Source: an uncultured Bacteroidales bacterium (GTDB lineage Bacteria; Bacteroidota; Bacteroidia; Bacteroidales; Muribaculaceae). Taken from it: a DNA stretch of 5,532 nt. The DNA is taken from positions 1-5,532 of the forward strand of contig URZM01000146.1 in NCBI GenBank assembly GCA_900552315.1, written 5' to 3'. Under the pieces are notes generated by a model that worked only from the letters and a program-made list of their open reading frames with translations, had not been told where the DNA came from and searched no databases. Shown here piece by piece: positions 1 to 5,532 of the stretch (positions within the stretch are counted from its first letter, which is position 1; every line of letters starts with the position of its first letter). The translations under genes were made by a program, and so were the position numbers.

Positions 1-3000
1 CGGACCTTGCTCTCTCGGTGGTCAACGCCGCCGACAAGAATTATCTTCTGGTGACCGGCACCACCGACGGCAAGCCTTGCGAAGGGCTGAACGTGAAGTT
101 CACGCGTGAGAGGTCCGCCACCACTGTGAACGCGACCACCGACAACAACGGACTCGCGCCATTCCCGGCCAACTGGGACCGCGTGTCTGTGGAAGCACAG
201 GTGCGTCGTGGCGAAGATGTGCAGACACTCAGCAAATGGATCTACCGCAACACCCCTTCCATGGAGCCTTCTGCAGACGCTCTCGTACTCACTGACCTCG
301 CACTCTACCATCCCGGCGACACATGCCGGTTCACTGCCATAGCCTATGAGCGGGACAACCGGAACCTCAAGAGATCGCCCCTGTCCGGCACACAGCTACG
401 CGCCATACTCTTCAACACATCCTACACCCCATGCGACACCCTGGACATTACATCAGGGAGAGACGGCAGGGCCACAGGCTCGTTTGTCCTTCCCAAAGAC
501 GGCATGAACGGCGTCTGCATCATCCGCATCTACCAGGGCGACAACACCGAGAGGCAAATAGGCATCGCCAGCGTGCGCGTGGAGCAATACAAACAACCTT
601 CCTTCTTTGTGGAACTCGACAAAGTTCAGAACATTGTACCCGGCGACATGCTCACAGTGAACGGCAAGGCCACCACCTACAGCGGTATGCCGGTGAGCGG
701 AGCGGCCGTGAAAGTGAATATAGAGACCATGTCCCTGTGGTGGTTCAATGATCTGCACGGTTCGTATTCCGCCGACACCACCACAGACTCCGAAGGACGC
801 TTCACCCTCTCCCTCTCCACCGACCGCCTGGCCGACACCGATTTCAAGAACCAGTATTACCGCATACAGGCAGCCGCCACCTCCGAGTCCGGGGAAAGTC
901 AGCAAAGCGAATATATAAGTTTCTACATCGGCTTCGAGGTGAAAATACGTTACTCCGGGCCTAAAGATCTGTGCGGCGACACGGACACGCTGAAACTGCC
1001 CTTCAGCGTGATAGGCGGACAAGGAGAGAGACAGCCTCTCGACTACAAGATTGAATCTCTCGATGGCGCAGTCGTACTCTCAGGTCAAAGCCCCACGTCA
1101 ACTTTAGAGCTGAGCGCAGCCACACTACCGTCAGGGACATACACCATTGAGGTGAACGCTGCCGGGACCAAATGCGATGAAACAGTGACTGTTTACCGGG
1201 CTTCGGACACAGTGCCCCCGCTCTCCACCGCCCTTTGGGTGCCGGAGTCCGGAATCACGGTACCCGCAGGTGCCTCCACGGTAGAGGTGCCTGTGGGCTC
1301 ATCGCGAGCAAACTATATTTTCTATATGGTGAGCGACCCTGACGGCATTGTCGACAAAGGCTTCATCAGGCCGGAGGGCAAGATTGAAAAGCTGAAAGCA
1401 ACGGCTCCCGCCTCACGCAATGAGCGTGTCTGGGTGACGTTCTGTACCGTTGACTCTTGCGAGACAAGCAGCAACACTGTCACAATCACGCCTGCCATAG
1501 CCCTCGAGAAGGTTAAGGTCGAGAAAATTTCGTTCCGCGACAAGATAAACGCGGGCGGGGAGCAGCGCTGGACGTTCCGCTACACACTTGCGGACAAGGG
1601 TCTGACCGAGATACCCGTGGTGGCCACGCTTACAGACAAATCACTCAATGCCATTTACCCTTTCAGGTGGGAGGCGCTCTATGAGCCCTATATCAACCGC
1701 AGCGTCTCCATAACGCAACGCTTGAACAATTACTCCCAGTCACTGAACCTGTGGCACCCATACGGGAAGGAGCTCAAGTATCCATATATCGGTATTCCCG
1801 ACATCAACACATACGGAAACGACCTCTACAACCGCTACGGGAATATCCGTATCCGAGGCGCATACACCATGGCTAACGCAACGACAAAGAGAGCGCCTGA
1901 ACCGGATGCCGCTCCCCTCTACGCCATGTCCGAAAAAGTAGAGTACGATGAGGTTGTGGTTGTGGGCTACGGAACAGTTGCAAAAGAAAGCCTTACAGGT
2001 AGCGTGGCCATAGTCAATGAAGAAGAAATGGCTGACGAAGGGGGAGCAGGTGGCGCAGCACAGGAGCAATCGGTCAAGTACCGTCCCGCAGAAATGCCCG
2101 TTGCCTGGTTCAAGCCCAACCTCAGCACCGACAGCGAAGGTGTGCTGGAAATCAGCTTTACGGCTCCCGATTTCAACACCACATGGCAACTCCAGATGCT
2201 GGGATATGACAAAGACATGCTCTCGGCCCTCACCGTGGAGGATGTCGTGGCCTCGAAACCGGTGATGGTGTCCACCAACTCGCCAAGGTTCCTGCGCACG
2301 GGTGACCAGGTCACACTCATGGCCACCGTCTACAACAACACTGACCATGAGGCTGACCTGTCGGCCCGTATGGAAATCTATGATCCCCTGACCGGCAACA
2401 CCCTCACCCTAAAAGATTTCTCCCCCGCAAAGGTGAGCGCCATGGGTTCGCGCGTGGTGGCGTTGGAGTTCAGGGCACCTGCCGACCTGGAGTTTGTCGC
2501 ATACCGTGTCTACGGAAGCGCCGACGGATTCTCGGACGGGGAGCAAAGTCTGGTGGCAATAGTGCCGTCAAGCACACCGGTCACCGAGTCCTGGCCATTC
2601 TACATGGCTCCCGCCAGCGAATCCCGCTCCTTGACACTGCCGAAACTCGACCCTGAGGCCCAAGTATATTTCCAGTATTGCGACAACCCCGTCTGGGAGT
2701 GCGTGACAGCGCTTCCCGACATGACCTCAGATCCGGACGCGAGCATACTTAGCGTGGCGGACAACATGTACGGCAACGCTATCGCCGCCGGTCTCGTGCG
2801 TCGATATCCGCAACTCGGACAGGCTATCAAGACCTGGAGCGAGGAAGGAGACTCCACACTCGTCTCAAAGCTGCAGCGCGACTCAGAGCTGAAAACGGTG
2901 GCTCTGGAAAAGACCCCGTGGGTTCTCAACGCGCAGGCCGAGACATTGCGCATGGGCAGTCTCACTAACCTGCTCGACACAGACAACTGCAAGAAAACCT

Positions 3001-4337
3001 TGGAACAGGCCATGAAACGCCTCGTCTCCGAGCAAAAGAACGGTGGCTGGTCCTGGTGCGAGGGGATGGAGCCCTCCATGTACATAACCGCCCAGGTGCT
3101 CTGGAGACTCGGCATGCTCTCGCACATGGGGTATCTGCCACAGGCTGACCGCGTACAGGGCATGATAGAGTCCGCCCTGCGCTTCTGCGACCAAGAGCTG
3201 TACAGAGACTATGTACGCTCAGACAGGCAGTTCAGCACCACGCAGATGCTCGACTATCTGTACATCCGCTCCTTCTTCCCCTCCGTGGCCATGAGCTCTG
3301 AGTTCTCGACACTGAAAAGAAAAGCCATCGCCGCCGTCAAGGATGAGTGGAAGGGGTTCGGGATTTACCACAAAGCCACAGCCGCCACGCTGCTAAGCCG
3401 CGAGAAGCAACCCATGCTCGCACGCACCATACTGGAGTCGCTCAACCAGTATGCGAGCAAGAGCGAGGAGCGCGGCATGTGGTTCGACAACCTGCGCAGC
3501 GGCTTCTTCTCCGAAGGTACGCTCATAACCACGGCGCAGGCCCTGGAGGCGTTCTCCAAGATAACACCGCAGGCTTCTGCCGTGGACCAGCTTCGCCAGT
3601 GGCTCATAATAGAGCGCCAGGCACAGGACTGGGGACGTGACGCGCAACTGGCCGAGGTGGTCTACGCCATACTCTCCACCGGCTCCGACTGGACCGTCAG
3701 CTCCGAACCTGCACGCTTCTTCCTGGGAGACAAGGAGCTGACACCCGGGAGGCGTGACCGCCTTACTGGCAGCTTCACGATGCCGCTGACAGCTGCCGAG
3801 GCTTCCGAAGCTACGTTACGCGTGGAGAAAAGCGGTACCCACCAGTCGTGGGGAGGGGTGCTGGCCAGATACATAGCCCCGATACGCGATGTGAAGGATT
3901 TCAGCGAGAGCGACGTGACGGTGCGCAAACGCATACTCGTGGTGGAACAGGGCAAGGACGGCACCTCCGTGCGCCCTATAGCCGAAGGCGAGACCCTCGG
4001 CCTCGGACAACGCATACGCGTGCAGCTGACCGTGACCTCGGAGAGAGACATAGACTACGCCGTAATCACCGACGGGAGGGGTGGCTGCATGGCACCCGTG
4101 GACCAACTTTCGCACTATGTTTGGCAGGACGGCACAGGATACTACCGGGAGGTGCGCCAAGAGTCGACCAATTTCTTCCTGCCCCGTCTTCCCAAAGGGG
4201 ATTTCATTCTGGAATATGACTGCTTCGCAGGCCAGGAAGGAACCTTCTCCATAGGCATCGCCACCCTCCAGAGCCTATATGCCCCCACCCTCTCGGCACA
4301 CTCCGCCGGTGACATAATCAGTATCAGCAAACAATGA
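1..4337 (+). CDS. Alpha-2-macroglobulin family protein, thioester-less, 5'-partial
   Basis: This is the C-terminal ~1,445 residues of a Bacteroidota alpha-2-macroglobulin-like protein, expected to be an envelope-located protease trap or defence factor. The frame is open to the window edge (DLALS precedes the GTG at 18), so that GTG is internal and several hundred N-terminal residues are probably missing. Counting it as residue 1: an Ig-like segment (~1-80); an MG2-type domain with LTDLALYHPGDT at 91-102; an MG3-like start VEQYKQPSF (~188-196); further beta domains to ~500; FRDK at 506-509 opening the segment before the bait position; a flexible acidic/Ala-rich stretch (~617-690) carrying a SusC-plug-like motif; the central A2M domain (AWFKPNLSTDSEG from 696, TTWQLQMLGYDKD ~721-733); an alpha/alpha-toroid with NPVWECV (890-896) and GGWSW (1009-1013); and a conserved C-terminal domain (DGTGYY from 1371) ending at TGA. 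The CxEQ thioester is absent. Family assignment is by recognition of motifs; the biological target is unknown. Confidence -1.
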   Translation, partial: DLALSVVNAADKNYLLVTGTTDGKPCEGLNVKFTRERSATTVNATTDNNGLAPFPANWDRVSVEAQVRRGEDVQTLSKWIYRNTPSMEPSADALVLTDLALYHPGDTCRFTAIAYERDNRNLKRSPLSGTQLRAILFNTSYTPCDTLDITSGRDGRATGSFVLPKDGMNGVCIIRIYQGDNTERQIGIASVRVEQYKQPSFFVELDKVQNIVPGDMLTVNGKATTYSGMPVSGAAVKVNIETMSLWWFNDLHGSYSADTTTDSEGRFTLSLSTDRLADTDFKNQYYRIQAAATSESGESQQSEYISFYIGFEVKIRYSGPKDLCGDTDTLKLPFSVIGGQGERQPLDYKIESLDGAVVLSGQSPTSTLELSAATLPSGTYTIEVNAAGTKCDETVTVYRASDTVPPLSTALWVPESGITVPAGASTVEVPVGSSRANYIFYMVSDPDGIVDKGFIRPEGKIEKLKATAPASRNERVWVTFCTVDSCETSSNTVTITPAIALEKVKVEKISFRDKINAGGEQRWTFRYTLADKGLTEIPVVATLTDKSLNAIYPFRWEALYEPYINRSVSITQRLNNYSQSLNLWHPYGKELKYPYIGIPDINTYGNDLYNRYGNIRIRGAYTMANATTKRAPEPDAAPLYAMSEKVEYDEVVVVGYGTVAKESLTGSVAIVNEEEMADEGGAGGAAQEQSVKYRPAEMPVAWFKPNLSTDSEGVLEISFTAPDFNTTWQLQMLGYDKDMLSALTVEDVVASKPVMVSTNSPRFLRTGDQVTLMATVYNNTDHEADLSARMEIYDPLTGNTLTLKDFSPAKVSAMGSRVVALEFRAPADLEFVAYRVYGSADGFSDGEQSLVAIVPSSTPVTESWPFYMAPASESRSLTLPKLDPEAQVYFQYCDNPVWECVTALPDMTSDPDASILSVADNMYGNAIAAGLVRRYPQLGQAIKTWSEEGDSTLVSKLQRDSELKTVALEKTPWVLNAQAETLRMGSLTNLLDTDNCKKTLEQAMKRLVSEQKNGGWSWCEGMEPSMYITAQVLWRLGMLSHMGYLPQADRVQGMIESALRFCDQELYRDYVRSDRQFSTTQMLDYLYIRSFFPSVAMSSEFSTLKRKAIAAVKDEWKGFGIYHKATAATLLSREKQPMLARTILESLNQYASKSEERGMWFDNLRSGFFSEGTLITTAQALEAFSKITPQASAVDQLRQWLIIERQAQDWGRDAQLAEVVYAILSTGSDWTVSSEPARFFLGDKELTPGRRDRLTGSFTMPLTAAEASEATLRVEKSGTHQSWGGVLARYIAPIRDVKDFSESDVTVRKRILVVEQGKDGTSVRPIAEGETLGLGQRIRVQLTVTSERDIDYAVITDGRGGCMAPVDQLSHYVWQDGTGYYREVRQESTNFFLPRLPKGDFILEYDCFAGQEGTFSIGIATLQSLYAPTLSAHSAGDIISISKQ
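1941..2015 (+). other. SusC/TonB-receptor plug-like signature inside the macroglobulin
   Basis: Residues 642-666 (GTG at 18 as residue 1) read EYDEVVVVGYGT followed by KESLTGSVA. In SusC/RagA-type TonB-dependent transporters this is the conserved stretch at the start of the plug domain (VVVGYGTxxKxxLTGAV). Here no plug or barrel follows; the reading continues into an acidic/Gly/Ala-rich linker and then the A2M domain. It sits where macroglobulins carry the protease bait segment. Hand-counted GC is 50% for 1921-1980 and 45% for 1981-2040, somewhat below the ~55% counted at 4501-4560. The match is read directly from the sequence; its role is unknown. Confidence -1.
2682..3090 (+). other. Degenerate thioester-domain region of the macroglobulin
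   Basis: This part encodes the start of the alpha/alpha-toroid domain that in thioester-bearing bacterial macroglobulins carries YxxGCxEQ shortly after an 'NPxWYxxxALP' landmark. The landmark is present (NPVWECVTALP, from residue 890), but the next stretch reads DPDASILSVADNMYGNAIA (from residue 905), with no Cys and no EQ. Further on, the structural GGWSW motif and SMYITAQVLWRLG helix are kept. The fold is therefore probably intact while covalent thioester chemistry is not possible. An EQ at residues 1005-1006 belongs to the GGW helix and is not a thioester glutamine. Confidence -1.
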
Positions 4338-4340
4338 ATG
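4334..4340 (+). promoter_or_regulatory. Stop-start junction (TGA directly followed by ATG)
   Basis: The macroglobulin stop TGA (4335-4337) is followed without a gap by the ATG of the next gene (4338), in the same phase. A second ATG at 4334 overlaps the stop as ATGA, but in its frame it meets a stop after 11 codons, so 4338 is the useful start. No purine-rich ribosome-binding site precedes it, which fits Bacteroidota and points to translation by re-initiation or coupling. Confidence -1.
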
Positions 4341-4820
4341 GAATCCGAATATTCGTTTTTCACCCCTGACGGACCGCCCGTAGAGGCGGACAAACTTGAA
4401 GGCATGACCCTTGTCCATGAATCGGACAAAGGGTTTTGCCGTATATATACCGCGTTGCTCCACGGCCGGCGCGTGATGGTCAAGACCCTGAAACCGGAGT
4501 TCGCAGCCTCCGACGTACACCGTGAACTGCTCTACAAGGAGTTCATCATAGGGCGAGACATGTCCCATCCCGGCATCGCCGCCAAAAACCTCATGGGCAT
4601 AGCGGCCAAGACCATCGAGCAATACGGCAAAGACCATGAAGCCGAAGAGTACCGGCACAAGGTTGCGTCTTTCAAACGCACCAATATGGGGTTTACATCA
4701 AGTTATTCCGAGTGGTTGGATGAAGACAGGCTGATGACCCATACCCTCCAAAGAGACGGACTATGGGCAATACAAGTAGAAAATATAAAAATGAAAAGGA
4801 TGCGGGAGCAGGCCAAGTAA
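4338..4820 (+). CDS. Kinase N-lobe fragment with unrelated C-terminal tail
   Basis: This is a 160-residue ORF. Residues ~20-80 match the N-lobe of Bacteroidales Ser/Thr-kinase-like proteins: a degenerate nucleotide-loop strand (ESDKGFCRIYTAL, 29-41), the VAIK-type lysine in VMVKTLKPEF (K49), a likely alpha-C glutamate in RELLYKEF (E68), and the 'SHPGI' (76-80) where family members have HPNI/HPHI. The sequence then leaves the family: there is no hinge, no HRD and no DFG, and the other two forward frames over 4560-4640 do not resume a kinase. Residues ~81-160, rich in Lys/Glu, are not recognised (for example TNMGFTSSYSEWLDEDRLM). GC falls from 55% (4501-4560) to 47% (4681-4740) and 35% (4741-4800), hand-counted. 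It could be a pseudogene formed by deletion or recombination, or a novel small protein. It cannot be an active kinase as it stands. No signal peptide or membrane segment is seen. Confidence -1.
   Translation: MESEYSFFTPDGPPVEADKLEGMTLVHESDKGFCRIYTALLHGRRVMVKTLKPEFAASDVHRELLYKEFIIGRDMSHPGIAAKNLMGIAAKTIEQYGKDHEAEEYRHKVASFKRTNMGFTSSYSEWLDEDRLMTHTLQRDGLWAIQVENIKMKRMREQAK
4572..4613 (+). repeat. Imperfect 24-bp-period direct repeat (GIAAK twice)
   Basis: Bases 4572-4589 and 4596-4613 match at 14 of 18 positions, offset by exactly eight codons. They encode GIAAKN and GIAAKT at residues 79-84 and 87-92 of the kinase-fragment ORF. Three of the four differences are synonymous. The repeat lies exactly where kinase similarity ends, so it may mark the recombination point. 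Two short similar stretches could also arise by chance. Confidence -1.
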
Positions 4821-4835
4821 ATGAGATACCCATAA
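4821..4835 (+). other. Four-codon mini-ORF (MRYP) after the kinase fragment
   Basis: The TAA of the preceding ORF is followed at once by ATG AGA TAC CCA TAA. It ends 2 bases before a strong hairpin. The arrangement (tiny ORF, hairpin, gene) resembles a leader peptide in layout only, and nothing shows that it is translated. It may be just what is left of a broken frame. Confidence -1.
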
Positions 4836-4837
4836 GA

Positions 4838-4878
4838 GAGGTCCGGAGGGGGCATTGCCTGCCCTCCGTCCGGACCTC
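4838..4878 (+). promoter_or_regulatory. Strong GC-rich hairpin between genes
   Basis: The left arm GAGGTCCGGAGGGGGCA (4838-4854) pairs with the right arm TGCCCTCCGTCCGGACCTC (4860-4878) over 17 base pairs. The outer 10 bp are uninterrupted, there are two single-base bulges (4865 and 4868), and the loop is 5 bases. No T-run follows on either strand, so it is a poor intrinsic terminator. It lies just upstream of a gene that lacks ATG and contains the only Shine-Dalgarno-like GGAGG in the intergenic region, so a translational or RNA-stability role is possible. A repeat-element remnant is the alternative. Confidence -1.
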
Positions 4879-4895
4879 CGCACAGTGCAAAACTA

Positions 4896-5459
4896 TTGGC
4901 ATTACTCAAGGAGGCAGTCGCGCAGCAGTTCGGACACATCCCTCTCTCTCCGACAGATTTTGACGAACTCGCGCTTGACGTGCAGATGCGCACAGGACGC
5001 ACCATAAGCACCTCAACTCTAAAACGCCTGTGGGGATATGTGCGCACCGAGCAGGGCACTACATTCTCCACATTGTCACTGCTTTGCAGATACGCCGGTT
5101 TCAATGACTGGAACCAGTTCTGCAGCCGCAAACAGAACGAGATGGCAGATGACGACTCAGATTTCGGCTCAGACATGATTATAAATTGCGCGTCTCTTCC
5201 CATAGGTGAGACCCTGATGCTGAGATGGAGCGACTGCAAGATGCTGGTGATACGCAAGCGTGAGCATCCGGCACGTTTCGAGGTGCTTCGCTCCGAGAAT
5301 GTCAAACTGAAGCCCAGCGACCAGGCGGACATCACGGGACTTGCCGTAGGGATGCCTTTCAAGGCGAGCTACTGCATGAGGGGAAACAGCATAATGAGGA
5401 CGTACACCGGAGCCCGGCACAGCGGACTGGACAGCATCGTGCCTATAAAGTGTGAATGA
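4896..5459 (+). CDS. Bacteroidales 'LWGY' family small DNA-binding-like protein
   Basis: A 187-residue protein if TTG at 4896 is the start. Residues ~1-75 have the pattern seen in a widespread Bacteroidales family of unassigned function: LLKEAVAQQFG, then SPTDFDELALDVQMRTGRTIS, then STLKRLWGYV (39-49) and a closing helix AGFNDWNQF (67-75). The TLKRLWGY part resembles a recognition helix. An acidic linker (ADDDSDFGSD, 84-93) leads to a beta-rich domain (~95-187) with LMLRWSDCKMLVI, ARFEVLRSENVKLKPSD and MPFKASYCMRG, also typical of the family. DNA binding is an inference. The frame is open back to 4836 and family-like residues (AKLL) precede the TTG, but there is no ATG or GTG in frame. The true start may thus be TTG 4896, a rare ATT at 4854, or lost. 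It lies 75 bases after the kinase-fragment stop and likely shares its transcript. Confidence -1.
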   Translation: MALLKEAVAQQFGHIPLSPTDFDELALDVQMRTGRTISTSTLKRLWGYVRTEQGTTFSTLSLLCRYAGFNDWNQFCSRKQNEMADDDSDFGSDMIINCASLPIGETLMLRWSDCKMLVIRKREHPARFEVLRSENVKLKPSDQADITGLAVGMPFKASYCMRGNSIMRTYTGARHSGLDSIVPIKCE

Positions 5460-5505
5460 GGAGCTGCCATGGGGATTCATTCACGTATCTAAAATACGGC
5501 GGGAG

Positions 5506-5532
5506 CGCATTGGACTTGTATGGTCCAATGCG
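5506..5532 (+). terminator. Perfect 10-bp inverted repeat, probable terminator stem (cut by window end)
   Basis: CGCATTGGAC (5506-5515) and GTCCAATGCG (5523-5532) are perfect reverse complements around a 7-base loop, 46 bases after the stop of the last gene. Position and shape fit an intrinsic terminator of this gene cluster. The window ends on the last stem base, so the expected T-run cannot be seen. Bases 5460-5505 show no gene or other element. Confidence -1.

Noticed and set aside
18..20. GTG as start codon of the macroglobulin
   Set aside because: The frame is open to the window edge, and the preceding residues DLALS continue a pattern typical of the family interior. The MG2 domain alone is not the normal N-terminus.
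453..1022. Antisense open frame of 189 codons (similar long ones at 1740-2348, 2600-3163 and 4703-5362 on the minus strand)
   Set aside because: Compositionally they are shadows of the GC-rich sense genes, have no recognisable motifs, and lie opposite clearly conserved protein sequence.
1839..1862. IRIRGA resembling the 'IRIRG' motif of TonB receptor plugs
   Set aside because: It lies before the VVVVGYGT motif, which is the reverse of the order in SusC proteins, and six residues are too few to support a plug domain.
1941..2100. Full TonB-dependent receptor fused to the macroglobulin
   Set aside because: Only the initial signature is present; no further plug or barrel sequence follows before the A2M domain begins.
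3030..3035. Glu-Gln pair (residues 1005-1006) as a thioester
   Set aside because: It lies in the helix before GGWSW and has no Cys two residues before the Glu, so it is not the CxEQ motif.
4838..4878. Hairpin as an intrinsic terminator
   Set aside because: No T-run follows the stem on either strand.
4763..4963. A 66-codon + strand frame bridging the kinase fragment and the LWGY gene
   Set aside because: It has no recognisable motifs, runs through the hairpin, and overlaps the well-supported LWGY frame out of phase. It was considered as a frameshifted 5' end for that gene but does not resemble the family's N-terminus.

Overview
The window reads as a chromosomal segment from a member of the Bacteroidota, most likely order Bacteroidales. 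The best evidence is the protein families: an alpha-2-macroglobulin of the type found in this phylum, a 'KTLKPEF...RELLYKEF' kinase N-lobe, and a small 'TLKRLWGY' protein. There are no convincing Shine-Dalgarno sites in front of the first two starts, which fits. The GC content is moderately high (55% in one hand-counted 60-base block), so a GC-richer lineage such as Muribaculaceae or Alistipes is possible, but I cannot fix the genus.

Layout, all on the + strand. (1) Bases 1-4337 are the 3' part of a very large alpha-2-macroglobulin-like gene; its N-terminus lies upstream of the window. (2) An apparent second gene at 4338-4820 starts on the base after the macroglobulin stop and in the same reading phase. 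Its first ~80 residues are the N-lobe of a Ser/Thr-kinase-like protein. The catalytic lobe is absent, replaced by ~80 residues I do not recognise, with falling GC. (3) Bases 4821-4895 hold a 4-codon mini-ORF and a strong GC-rich hairpin. (4) Bases 4896-5459 (or a little earlier) encode a small DNA-binding-like Bacteroidales protein of the 'LWGY' type that lacks an ATG start. (5) Bases 5460-5532 are non-coding and end in a perfect 10-bp inverted repeat that is probably the terminator stem of the unit.

The tight packing suggests one transcriptional unit. The macroglobulin is expected to be an envelope protein acting as a protease trap or structural factor. The other two look like remnants or divergent members of a kinase/regulator pair. 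The most interesting points are a SusC/TonB-receptor plug-like signature embedded in the bait-region position of the macroglobulin, loss of its thioester motif, and the rearranged region from about 4570 to 4900.
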